DNA of 64,000 nucleotides from Hafnia alvei (lineage in GTDB: Bacteria > Pseudomonadota > Gammaproteobacteria > Enterobacterales > Enterobacteriaceae). Under the pieces are notes generated by a model. It saw only the letters and a list, made by a program, of their open reading frames with translations. It did no database searches and was not told the origin of the DNA. This document shows positions 47,604 to 56,735 of the stretch, piece by piece. Where the stretch lies: positions 2,806,012-2,870,011 of the forward strand of contig NZ_CP139992.1 of NCBI RefSeq assembly GCF_034424155.1, in the 5' to 3' direction. Made by a program: the position numbers and the translations under genes. Numbering within the stretch: the first letter of the stretch is position 1; each line of letters opens with the position of its first letter.

Positions 47604-48745
47604 GTGAAAGCGCCAACAGTATTCACTTTTCGTGGCGGCGATTGCGCGCCCTGTGCCGCAAAGAAACGGCTCAGATCCTGCGCGATCCCAGCAGCGCGCT
47701 GATTGCGGTGGTGATCCCTCTGTTATTGCTGTTTATTTTTGGCTACGGCATCAATCTGGATTCCAGCAAACTGCACGTGGGTATTTTGATGGAGCAGCAG
47801 TCAGAAGACGCTCGCGATCTCACCAATACGTTTCTTGGCTCGCCGTATATTGCCGCTACGGTCAGCGATAACCGACAGGCGCTGATCCAGCAAATGCAGG
47901 CGGGTAAAATTCGTGGGCTTATCGTCATCCCGGTTGATTTCTCTGAACAACTGGCTCGTCTGCAGGGAAAATCTCCGATTCAGGTGATTACCGACGGCAG
48001 TGAGCCAAATACGGCAAACTTCGTCCAAGGCTACGCGGAAGGCATTTGGCAAATATGGTTACAGCAGCGCGCCGTTGATAAAGGGGGCGAATTCAAGCCG
48101 CTTATCGATGTGCAGCTACGCTATTGGTTTAACCCTGCCGCCATTAGCCAGCACTTTATTATTCCCGGAGCGATAACCATTATTATGACGGTTATCGGCG
48201 CCATCCTGACATCGCTGGTCATCGCCCGCGAGTGGGAACGGGGCACGATGGAGGCGCTGCTTTCTACTCAAGTAACGCGCACGGAATTACTGCTGTCAAA
48301 ACTGCTGCCGTATTACGTATTGGGCCTGCTGGCTATGACGCTGTGCATGGTGGTTGCCGTTTTTGTGATGGGGGTGCCTTACCGAGGGTCACTACTGATT
48401 TTATTCGTGATGACGACGCTGTTTCTCGCCAGCACCCTCGGGATGGGACTGCTTATCTCTACGATCACCCGTAATCAGTTTAATGCGGCAATGGTGGCTC
48501 TTAACGCGGGATTCCTGCCTGCCGTTATGCTTTCAGGGTTCATCTTTGAAATTGACAGTATGCCAGCCATTGTTCAGGCCGTGACCTATGTGATCCCCGC
48601 CCGCTACTTTGTGAGCACCCTACAAACGCTATTCTTAGCCGGTAATATCGGCAGCGTGCTGATGGTTAACCTGCTGTTTTTAATTATTTCCGCCGTGGTC
48701 TTTATTGGACTTACCGCGTGGAAAACCAAGCGCCGACTGGATTGA
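47600..48745 (+). CDS. ybhS: ABC-2 type permease YbhS
   Basis: Inner-membrane half of the YbhGFSR exporter, 381 residues (E. coli 377). The N-terminal cytoplasmic [18 protein letters not shown] leads to TM1 and a large periplasmic domain (about 55-175, with [20 protein letters not shown]). Five further helices form the ABC-2 core ([22 protein letters not shown] in the intracellular loop). It overlaps ybhF by four bases (ATGA) and precedes ybhR by 9 bp. Confidence 0.95.
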   Translation: MSESANSIHFSWRRLRALCRKETAQILRDPSSALIAVVIPLLLLFIFGYGINLDSSKLHVGILMEQQSEDARDLTNTFLGSPYIAATVSDNRQALIQQMQAGKIRGLIVIPVDFSEQLARLQGKSPIQVITDGSEPNTANFVQGYAEGIWQIWLQQRAVDKGGEFKPLIDVQLRYWFNPAAISQHFIIPGAITIIMTVIGAILTSLVIAREWERGTMEALLSTQVTRTELLLSKLLPYYVLGLLAMTLCMVVAVFVMGVPYRGSLLILFVMTTLFLASTLGMGLLISTITRNQFNAAMVALNAGFLPAVMLSGFIFEIDSMPAIVQAVTYVIPARYFVSTLQTLFLAGNIGSVLMVNLLFLIISAVVFIGLTAWKTKRRLD

Positions 48746-48754
48746 GGATTTTTC

Positions 48755-49879
48755 ATGTTCTATAGGCTGTGGACATTAATCATTAAAGAACTTCAATCGC
48801 TGCTGCGCGATCCCCAAACTCGCGCCATCTTGATCATGCCGGTCATTTTGCAAGTGGTGCTGTTTCCTTTTGCCGCAACGCTAGATGTCACCAACGCCAG
48901 CATCGCGATCTATAGCGAAGATACCGGCCAGTCGTCGATAGAGCTCACCCAGCGCTTCGCCAAGGCCGAAGCCTTTACCAACGTAATACTGCTGCACAGC
49001 CCGCAAGAGATTGCACCGACGATTGATAACCAAAAAGCGCTGCTGTTAATCCGTTTTCCTGCCAATTTCTCACGCGATATTTTGTCCGGCCATCAGGCGC
49101 CGTTACAGATAGTTTTGGATGGACGCAGCTCCAACAGCGCGCAAATCGCGGCAAACTATGTTCAGCAGATTGTCCGTGACTATCAACAAGAGCTTATCAG
49201 CGGACAGCCTGTATCCACTCACGATTTGGCCCAGAGAAACTCCGAGCTGGTTATTCGCAACTGGTACAACCCCAATCTGGATTACAAATGGTTTGTGGTG
49301 CCGTCGCTGATTGCCATGATCACCACCATCGGCGTGTTAATTGTAACGTCGCTGTCGGTGGCACGCGAACGTGAACAGGGAACGCTAGAACAGCTGTTAG
49401 TTTCACCGCTGAATACCTGGCAGATATTCGTTGGCAAAGCCATTCCCGCCCTGATTGTCGCCACGTTTCAGGCTACTGTAGTATTGCTGATCGGAATTTT
49501 TGCCTACCAAATTCCGTTTGCCGGTTCCCTTTTGCTGTTTTACTTCACCATGCTGATCTACGGGCTTTCGTTGGTCGGTTTTGGCCTACTGATTTCATCG
49601 CTATGCTCAACGCAGCAGCAGGCATTTATTGGCGTATTTGTGTTTATGATGCCCGCAATCTTGCTGTCCGGTTACGTATCGCCGGTGGAAAATATGCCGG
49701 TTTGGCTGCAAAACCTGACGTGGATAAATCCAGTTCGGCACTTCACCGATATCACCAAAGAGCTCTATTTGAAGGATGTGAGCTTCGATATTATCTGGCA
49801 CAGCCTATGGCCGCTTCTGGTGATTACCTTAACCACCGGCAGCGCCGCCTACGCAATGTTCAGGCGCAAGATTGCGTAG
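48755..49879 (+). CDS. ybhR: ABC-2 type permease YbhR
   Basis: Second permease of the exporter, 374 residues (E. coli 368), paralogous to Ybh[23 protein letters not shown] at the start, a periplasmic domain, then [21 protein letters not shown] and the terminal helices. The ATG has GAGGA upstream. It is the last gene of cecR-ybhGFSR, and the 123-bp tandem repeat follows it directly. Confidence 0.95.
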   Translation: MFYRLWTLIIKELQSLLRDPQTRAILIMPVILQVVLFPFAATLDVTNASIAIYSEDTGQSSIELTQRFAKAEAFTNVILLHSPQEIAPTIDNQKALLLIRFPANFSRDILSGHQAPLQIVLDGRSSNSAQIAANYVQQIVRDYQQELISGQPVSTHDLAQRNSELVIRNWYNPNLDYKWFVVPSLIAMITTIGVLIVTSLSVAREREQGTLEQLLVSPLNTWQIFVGKAIPALIVATFQATVVLLIGIFAYQIPFAGSLLLFYFTMLIYGLSLVGFGLLISSLCSTQQQAFIGVFVFMMPAILLSGYVSPVENMPVWLQNLTWINPVRHFTDITKELYLKDVSFDIIWHSLWPLLVITLTTGSAAYAMFRRKIA

Positions 49880-49894
49880 CGAGCTAAATCCACC

Positions 49895-50178
49895 GCGAGC
49901 GTAGCCAACGCATAAGCAGCTTCAAGGATGAAAAGTATCCCCAAAATAATTGGAGCGGCTTGAAGGCGGCAAGTGAGCAAATCCCAATGAGCTTACTTTA
50001 GTAAGTGATTTGGGTGCGCGAGCGTAGCCAACGTATAAGCAGCTTCAAGTATGGAAAGTATCCCCAAAATAATTGGAGCGGCTTGAAGGCGGCAAGTGAG
50101 CAAATCCCAATGAGCTTACTTTAGTAAGTGATTTGGGTGCGCGAGCGTAGCCAACGCATAAGCAGCTTCAAGTATGAA
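49895..50178. repeat. 123-bp tandem repeat, 2.3 copies, between ybhR and rcsD
   Basis: Units start at 49895, 50018 and 50141 (partial). Each opens GCGAGCGTAGCCAACG and contains GGAGCGGCTTGAAGGCGGC and a palindromic part: CTTAC-TTTA-GTAAG flanked by CAAATC / GATTTG. Copies are almost identical, so the duplication looks recent. Similar boxes occur in intergenic DNA of Yersinia, Serratia and relatives, as I recall. It makes up most of the 385-bp gap; the rcsD promoter must lie at about 50179-50264. Confidence 0.85.
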
Positions 50179-50264
50179 GGGGATAAGGACTCTTGCTATA
50201 CTGCGGCATACCATCTTTGCCGCAGGCGCAATGTCATCATCTTAGATAGGGTTAGATCAGCATC

Positions 50265-52970
50265 ATGTTAAGTTCGAAGGAATCATCTAATAGTGCCGAT
50301 GCCTCTCTTTCTGGGATCACGCGCAGCTATATGCTGTTTATTTTTCTGCTGGTTATGGCTAATTTGCTCTACGGCTATAACTATGTGAATGCCTACATTA
50401 ACAGCAAGCAAACTATGCTAGCGACGGTTGCCGATCAGCTGCAAAAGCGTATCGAGACCTACCGTTTTGTGACCTATCAGGTGTATGACAACCTTTCGGC
50501 CTCTAATTCTGTCCAACTGCCCTCTCCGGTCAACGAGGTTCGGTTACGTCCTGATATCTATCTATTGGAAAAGAGCCGCCATAAAACCGACGCACTGATT
50601 TTTGGTCAGCATGATGCTAGCACCAGCGATTTAGCGCTGCGCATGTCAAACTATCTCGATATTTTATGGGGCGCAGAAACTGAAACCTATTCCATGTATT
50701 ACCTGAACGGGCAGGATAATAGCCTGATTTTGGTCTCGACAATGCCGATGAAAGATCTGTCTGCGCGTTATAAAGAGGGATATTTGGGTAACGTGGTCGA
50801 GTCCCGTAAAACTGAAATGCTGCAACAGTCTAATTCACTAGATGAACGCGAAGGCTTCTCAGGGTTGCGCAAGTTCCGTTTCCTGAATTCTTACTATTTC
50901 ACCTTGCGTACCACTTTTAATAACCCTGGGCATTTAGCTACCGTCGTGGCTTTTGATCTGCCTGTCGGCGATATTTTGCCGCGCGATTTGCCCGTTCAAC
51001 GTTTCTTGATCACTGAAAATCCTGAATCACCATCAGAATTGATGTCGCGTGAAGAACTGCCAGAGGCTTTCTCTACGCTGAGATGGCCGTGGTTAACGAT
51101 CAGCGCCCCGCTGTATAACACGCCGCTGAAGATTGATTTCAATATCCCGATGACAACGCTCACCGTGGATATGCTGAGGAATAATTTCTGGCTGGTGCTG
51201 ATTAATTTATTGGTGCTCGTTCTGTCATTTACCGGTTTTTATTTCGTGCGTCACCAATATATTCGTCCGGGAAAACGCATGGCTGCGCAGCTCAGCGCCC
51301 AGCAGGAAATGAATCAGGAAATTATTACCCATTTACCAATTGGCCTGCTGATTTATCGTTTCGACACCGATACCGTGGTTGCCAGCAATAAAATTGCCGA
51401 TCATCTGTTGCCGCACCTTAGCCTGAGCAAAATTGCTAGCATGGCTCAAGAACATCAGGGTCGAATTCAGGCAACGGTCAACAATGAAATGTATGAAATT
51501 CAGATGGTGCGCAGCCAGCAGAATATTAAATCTGCCCTGTTCCTAATGCGCGATCTGGATAAAGAAATGATGGTCAGCAAAAAGCTAAAACAGGCGCAGA
51601 GTGAATATGAGAAAAATCTGACCGCACGCAAAATCATGACCACCAATTTAAGCCGCGAGCTTAATGCGCCGATGAGTAATATTCAGCAATTAGTCGCTGA
51701 CATTCAAAATAATAAAGATGATCCTCGTCTGCTAGATTTATTGTTGGGCGAAACACGTCATGCACAGGCTTTGATCGATGAAATTACGCTGCTCACCGAA
51801 ATTGAAAATCGGGACTGGCGTCCGGTGACCGAAACATTCAACCTTAACAAACGTATTGATGAGCTGCTAAAACGCAGCTTGCCTGAACTGCGCCGCAAAG
51901 GGCTAACGCTTATCAATCACACCGATATCGATCCAGATAAAGAGTTTATCGGTGATATTCGTTCGCTAGAACAAGTGCTTTCCATGCTGCTGCACTATTC
52001 CATTATTACCACGGTGTATGGAAAAATTACTCTCAAAGTGACGCAGAAACCTGAGTCTCCTGACCACATTTGTTTTGAGCTCAGCGATACCGGCACCGGC
52101 GTATCCAATAAAGAGATCAATGGATTGCGCTATCCAAATCTCGGTGAGCCGCAAAGCGATCGCTTCGCCAGAGGCTCGGGAATGACTTACTATCTGTGCG
52201 CCCAGCTGTGCAAACGTATGAGCGGCAGATTGGATATTCAAAGCAAAGACGATATCGGAACGCGTTATAGCTTTAGCTGCATCATGCATCCGGTGGAACA
52301 TCCAGAAGAAGAGTCGGAGAAGCTGCTGGACGGGATCACCGCCTATCTGCAAATCACCTCCGATGAAATTCGCAGCCTGATTATGCATAAGCTTGCCGCT
52401 TTTGGTGCCGCGTCCATCATTGCCGACGGCCGCGATGCCAACGAAGAATATGATATTACGCTGACCGATGCTCCAGAGAATGCAGAAGATTACACCCTGC
52501 TGCTGGTCTCTGATATTGACGGTTTTGAAGAATACGCGCCGCATCGCATTAAGGCTAACTTCAACCTCACCGAGCCGCTCATTGACGCCATTTTGCTGCT
52601 GATTGAGCAACAGATTGCGGTCACAGAATCGCCAATCGATGCGGAATATGCTGAAAATGCAGATCCTTCATCTGATGGCTCTCCTTTTAAATCAAAGGAT
52701 TACTTTTCTCTGTTTATGGAAACAGTACCGGAAGATGTACAGAAACTGTATACTGAAGCCGAACAGAGTGATTTATCCCCGCTTTCTCTGACTGCACACC
52801 GACTTAAAGGTGTTTTTGCCATGCTTAATATCCCCACCGGCAAAACTCTATGTGAACAGTTAGAACTCGCCATTAAAGAAAGCGATGTAACAAATATAAA
52901 GATTTTGATCAGTCAGATTGATACTTTTGTCAGCCGACTGCTTCTACTAGGTAGCCAACAACATGAATAA
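50265..52970 (+). CDS. rcsD: Phosphotransfer protein RcsD of the Rcs phosphorelay
   Basis: Carries phosphate from RcsC to RcsB in the envelope-stress relay that controls capsule, flagella and biofilm genes. 901 residues (E. coli 890). TM1 is at about 20-42, then a periplasmic sensor and TM2 at about 308-330. A cytoplasmic histidine-kinase-like part follows (ITHLPIGLLIYRF; a degenerate kinase core without the phosphoacceptor His), then an ABL-type domain. The C-terminal HPt domain has the transfer His at about 845 in LTAHRLKGVFAML. It overlaps rcsB by 8 bp. In E. coli ompC/micF lie upstream; here ybhR and repeats do. Confidence 0.95.
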   Translation: MLSSKESSNSADASLSGITRSYMLFIFLLVMANLLYGYNYVNAYINSKQTMLATVADQLQKRIETYRFVTYQVYDNLSASNSVQLPSPVNEVRLRPDIYLLEKSRHKTDALIFGQHDASTSDLALRMSNYLDILWGAETETYSMYYLNGQDNSLILVSTMPMKDLSARYKEGYLGNVVESRKTEMLQQSNSLDEREGFSGLRKFRFLNSYYFTLRTTFNNPGHLATVVAFDLPVGDILPRDLPVQRFLITENPESPSELMSREELPEAFSTLRWPWLTISAPLYNTPLKIDFNIPMTTLTVDMLRNNFWLVLINLLVLVLSFTGFYFVRHQYIRPGKRMAAQLSAQQEMNQEIITHLPIGLLIYRFDTDTVVASNKIADHLLPHLSLSKIASMAQEHQGRIQATVNNEMYEIQMVRSQQNIKSALFLMRDLDKEMMVSKKLKQAQSEYEKNLTARKIMTTNLSRELNAPMSNIQQLVADIQNNKDDPRLLDLLLGETRHAQALIDEITLLTEIENRDWRPVTETFNLNKRIDELLKRSLPELRRKGLTLINHTDIDPDKEFIGDIRSLEQVLSMLLHYSIITTVYGKITLKVTQKPESPDHICFELSDTGTGVSNKEINGLRYPNLGEPQSDRFARGSGMTYYLCAQLCKRMSGRLDIQSKDDIGTRYSFSCIMHPVEHPEEESEKLLDGITAYLQITSDEIRSLIMHKLAAFGAASIIADGRDANEEYDITLTDAPENAEDYTLLLVSDIDGFEEYAPHRIKANFNLTEPLIDAILLLIEQQIAVTESPIDAEYAENADPSSDGSPFKSKDYFSLFMETVPEDVQKLYTEAEQSDLSPLSLTAHRLKGVFAMLNIPTGKTLCEQLELAIKESDVTNIKILISQIDTFVSRLLLLGSQQHE

Positions 52971-53613
52971 CCTAAATGTAATTATTGCTGATGACCATCC
53001 AATTGTCCTATTCGGTATTAGGAAGTCACTTGAACAAATCGAATGGGTTAACGTTGTCGGGGAATTTGAAGACTCAACGGCATTAATCAATAGCTTATCT
53101 AAGCTGGATGCGAATGTACTGATCACCGATCTTTCCATGCCGGGCGACAAATACGGCGATGGCATCACCTTGATTAAATATATCAAGCGCCATTATCCGC
53201 ACCTGTCCATTATTGTTCTGACCATGAACAATAACCCTGCTATTTTAAGTGCGGTTCTGGAATTGGATATTGAAGGGATTGTTCTTAAGCAAGGCGCGCC
53301 GGCTGATTTACCGAAAGCGCTGGCTGCATTGCAGAAAGGTAAGAAATTTACCCCAGAAAGCGTGTCCAAACTGCTGGAAAAAATTAGCGCCAGCGGCTAC
53401 GGTGACAAACGCTTATCACCAAAAGAAAGCGAAGTCCTGCGCTTATTCGCCGAAGGTTTCTTAGTAACAGAAATTGCTAAAAAGCTGAATCGCAGCATTA
53501 AAACCATCAGTAGCCAGAAGAAATCGGCCATGCTGAAACTGGGCGTTGATAACGACATTGCGCTGCTGAACTATCTTTCTTCCGTCAATATTATGTCGGT
53601 AGATAAAGACTAA
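52963..53613 (+). CDS. rcsB: Response regulator RcsB
   Basis: NarL/FixJ-type regulator, 216 residues as in E. coli. The receiver domain has acidic residues D10-D11 and phospho-acceptor Asp56 in LITDLSMPG. The C-terminal LuxR-type helix-turn-helix reads LSPKESEVLRLFAEGFLVTE, then NRSIKTISSQKK. It is phosphorylated by RcsD and works as a homodimer or with partners such as RcsA. The ATG lies inside the end of rcsD, giving coupled translation. It is convergent with rcsC. Confidence 0.98.
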   Translation: MNNLNVIIADDHPIVLFGIRKSLEQIEWVNVVGEFEDSTALINSLSKLDANVLITDLSMPGDKYGDGITLIKYIKRHYPHLSIIVLTMNNNPAILSAVLELDIEGIVLKQGAPADLPKALAALQKGKKFTPESVSKLLEKISASGYGDKRLSPKESEVLRLFAEGFLVTEIAKKLNRSIKTISSQKKSAMLKLGVDNDIALLNYLSSVNIMSVDKD

Positions 53614-53627
53614 GTTATTGCTGTATT

Positions 53628-53736
53628 ACCCCCTCCCAGCCTCCCCCTTGTCAGGGGGAGGAGCATTCTGCACTCAACATCAACATTGAGCGCCGTACGG
53701 CTCCCTCCCCTGATAAGGGGAGGGTTGGGGTGGGGT
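53628..53736 (+). repeat. Dispersed GC-rich palindromic repeat, copy D
   Basis: 109-bp member of the family seen at 26137, 31100 and 60414, in the same orientation as copy A (ACCCCCTCCCAGCC ... GGGTTGGGGTGGGGT). It fills the whole gap between the convergent stops of rcsB and rcsC, ending one base before the rcsC stop codon. Its hairpins probably act as the transcript ends. Confidence 0.85.
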
Positions 53737-53737
53737 A

Positions 53738-56602
53738 TTAAACCCCTTTGTCTCTTCCCTTCCTCACTACCTCAGCAAAATGATGCAGCGATTTTTGTAA
53801 CTCTTCCAGTGTCACCGGCTTCGACAAACAGCTGTCCATTCCAACCTGAATACAGCGCTCCCGCTCTTCCGCCAGCGCGTTAGCCGTCACGCCAATAATT
53901 GGCGCGGTGCGGCCCTGCTGACGCAGACGCGCAGTGAGCTGGTAACCATCCATGTTTGGCATGTTAACGTCAGTAAGCACGATGTCGGCTTGCTGTTTCG
54001 CTAATGCGCCTAACGCATCCAAACCATCGCTCGCGGTTGACACCGACTGATAGCCTAATGAAATCAGCTGATCGGCCAGTAAACGACGGTTGATCGGATG
54101 ATCGTCGACGATAAGAATATGCACATCGCTGTAATCTTTGACTTCAATAGGGCCATTATCTTCAGAAAGATCGGGGAGTAATGCCGTGTCTTCTGGCACA
54201 AAGATGCGGCGTAGAATACTCAACAATTCTAGCGGTGCCGCCGTGCTGAGCACCCATGAGCCATCCTCTTTGCGTTTCGCATGGCCTAAATACTCTGCGG
54301 ATAGGCGGATGTGGGTCTTAACCGGAGTACTCAGAGTAACGTCATGATCTGAAATCAAAATCCCCTGCTCATCGCAATGTTCGCTGGCGCTGCATAGACG
54401 AACATCCGCACCGGCCATGGTCAGGAGTTTCAGCAGATAAGCTTCCAAGCGCGCATTGTGGATCTCAAGCCAAACGGTTTTTTGTGCTAGTGCGGCAATT
54501 TCAGGCGCTGATTCCACTGCCTGATACATCGGAATACGTACGGTAAATATGCTGCCCATTCCCGGCTCCGATTCCACGGCAATGTCGCCATCCATCAGAC
54601 TGACCAGTTTTTCACAGATGGCCAGCCCCAGACCGGTTCCTTGGAAATGGCGTTGCACGCCGGTGCCTACTTGGAAGAATGGATCGAACAGCTTCATCAC
54701 ATCGCGGAATGGGATACCCAAGCCTGTATCACGTACGCGGAACTCAAGATAGAAATCCTGTACCCGCACCTGAAGGATAATGCAGCCGGTATCGGTAAAT
54801 TTGATCGCGTTGCTCAGCAAGTTCGACAGCACCTGCTGAATACGCATGATATCGCCAGAAACGGAATCTGGCACTTCTGGCTCAATAAAGCAGTACATCG
54901 CCAAGCGCTTGCGAACCACCAGCGGCAAGTAGTTGCCGATGATATGCGGGATCACCTTACGCGGCTCAAAGGTTCCCGGCTCTATTTTGAGCTGTTCGGA
55001 TTCGATCTTGGAGAAATCAAGAATATCGCTGATGATTTTAAGCAACAGCCCCGAGGAGTTACTCATCGCCGCCAGCAGACGCTGGGTTTCTTCCGGCAGA
55101 GACTTAGTTTGCAGCAGGTCGAGATTACCAATGATGCCATACAACGGGGTTCTCAGCTCATGGCTGACCGTCGCCAAGAACATTGATTTCGACTGGCTGG
55201 CCTGCTCGGCGGCATTGGCGAGCTCTTGCAATGACTCTTCAATTTTAACGCGCGCACTCACGTCGATCATGACGCAAATCGCCACATCCTCATTGCGATA
55301 GCGGGAATGAACAAAGCTAATTTGTAGATTCTGATTCTGGCTGGTGATGACGTCGACCACGCTGCTGGGTTGCTCGCAGATAATGCGCGTAATCCGGTGG
55401 CGGTCTTCAGAGGTAAACAGGCTGATATAATTATGCGCCAGTTCATTACTCAGAATATTGCTACCGTCTTTAATTCGCAGAATACAAATGCCCACCGGCG
55501 CGGAGGCGACAATTTTACGGTTAAATTGCTCATGTTCCTCAAGACGAAACGCATTATTTTCTGCCGGAGAAAACATTTTTCGCTCAAATAACCACGTCAA
55601 TACACACAGAATAAGCGCGCTGATTAAGTTTAGGATCACCGCATTAATCAGGAGTAAATTAAAACGTTCGAGCAATACGCTGGTCGGCAGTGAATAGACA
55701 ATGCTTAATCCCGACGGGCTCAGTTTCTTTTTCAGCAACAGGGTGTCATAGCCGCTGTTATAGCCAAAATAGTTATCGTCGTTCGGAATACCTGAAAGGG
55801 CGGGTTGCTCACCGCCGTTTTCAGTGTAGGTCATTAATACGTCATTATTTTCATTCAGCAATGTGACGCCTACCGGCAGCGTAGAAGGATTAGTAAAATC
55901 CTCTAAGCGAATGTTTTGCTCGGTGCCTAGCAGTGCTTCCAGCTTGTTGGCGATGTAAACCGGCGTAATAACATAAAGCGCCCCCACGTCATTTTGAGTA
56001 CCAGGGATCACCCAGAACAGCGTGTGTTCTTTCTCTTTATTATTGCTGTTTTGGAACATCAAAATCCGCTGATGCAGATTGCGGAACACATTGCTTTGGT
56101 CAAGTGGCGTATTACGAATGCCAAAATCAGCCAGACACAAGCTTTCACCACCGATAAAGAAGATTCGGTTTAAGTCATATGCGGCAACGAAATTCTCTTT
56201 CCAATAATTAATGAAATTACTCAGCGACTCTAACGAGTTCTGGTAATTATCGCTCAGTAGCTGGCAGTCTGACTCAGGAAAAATCGGCGTCAGCGGTGGG
56301 AGCGTATTCTTTCCACTGAATACGCCGTTGATCATATCTAGCCCAGTCACAGACCAGCTCAGTCGATTTTCCGCAATATAGCGGATATCCCGCATGATGC
56401 TTGAGGAGTGCTTGATCACCCCCTGCGCCTGATCAAAATTCAGGTTAAAGTCTTGGCGGATGTCCGACTCTTTCTCATGAAATTCATTGAGAATATAAAA
56501 CGTGGTCAGCAAAGCGCCCAAGATCCACAGCATCAGCGCCAGCGATCGGAATAGATAGCGTGAAATTCGCAGCGTTGTTCGGAAAGAGGCTAGATATTTC
56601 AA
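53738..56602 (-). CDS. rcsC: Hybrid sensor kinase RcsC
   Basis: Sensor of the Rcs relay, 954 residues (E. coli 949). TM1 is at about 18-40, then a periplasmic domain to about 313 and TM2 at about 314-338. A PAS-like linker and HisKA domain with His481 (ATVSHELRTPLYG) follow, then HATPase (RDTGLGIPF, GTGLGLAICEKL), an ABL domain (about 725-820) and a receiver domain with Asp878 (IVLTDVNMPNMDGYQ). It autophosphorylates and passes phosphate to RcsD. It is convergent with rcsDB and transcribed separately, as in E. coli. Confidence 0.97.
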   Translation of the reverse strand: MKYLASFRTTLRISRYLFRSLALMLWILGALLTTFYILNEFHEKESDIRQDFNLNFDQAQGVIKHSSSIMRDIRYIAENRLSWSVTGLDMINGVFSGKNTLPPLTPIFPESDCQLLSDNYQNSLESLSNFINYWKENFVAAYDLNRIFFIGGESLCLADFGIRNTPLDQSNVFRNLHQRILMFQNSNNKEKEHTLFWVIPGTQNDVGALYVITPVYIANKLEALLGTEQNIRLEDFTNPSTLPVGVTLLNENNDVLMTYTENGGEQPALSGIPNDDNYFGYNSGYDTLLLKKKLSPSGLSIVYSLPTSVLLERFNLLLINAVILNLISALILCVLTWLFERKMFSPAENNAFRLEEHEQFNRKIVASAPVGICILRIKDGSNILSNELAHNYISLFTSEDRHRITRIICEQPSSVVDVITSQNQNLQISFVHSRYRNEDVAICVMIDVSARVKIEESLQELANAAEQASQSKSMFLATVSHELRTPLYGIIGNLDLLQTKSLPEETQRLLAAMSNSSGLLLKIISDILDFSKIESEQLKIEPGTFEPRKVIPHIIGNYLPLVVRKRLAMYCFIEPEVPDSVSGDIMRIQQVLSNLLSNAIKFTDTGCIILQVRVQDFYLEFRVRDTGLGIPFRDVMKLFDPFFQVGTGVQRHFQGTGLGLAICEKLVSLMDGDIAVESEPGMGSIFTVRIPMYQAVESAPEIAALAQKTVWLEIHNARLEAYLLKLLTMAGADVRLCSASEHCDEQGILISDHDVTLSTPVKTHIRLSAEYLGHAKRKEDGSWVLSTAAPLELLSILRRIFVPEDTALLPDLSEDNGPIEVKDYSDVHILIVDDHPINRRLLADQLISLGYQSVSTASDGLDALGALAKQQADIVLTDVNMPNMDGYQLTARLRQQGRTAPIIGVTANALAEERERCIQVGMDSCLSKPVTLEELQKSLHHFAEVVRKGRDKGV

Positions 56603-56675
56603 AGGATTACCATAGCAGAAAACGGACTGTTAAACGAAAGGCCTACATTCAAGTATCACACTAGTCACTAGAGAT

Positions 56676-56711
56676 AAAAAAAGCCAGTACAAACATCTGC
56701 ACTGGCTTTTT
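56676..56711 (-). terminator. gyrA terminator
   Basis: Stem AGCCAGT / ACTGGCT with a 12-nt loop and A/T runs on both sides, 25 bp beyond the gyrA stop on the minus strand. Read in that direction it ends in a U-run. Confidence 0.88.
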
Positions 56712-56735
56712 ATCGAGTCAACGAAACGCTAGTAA

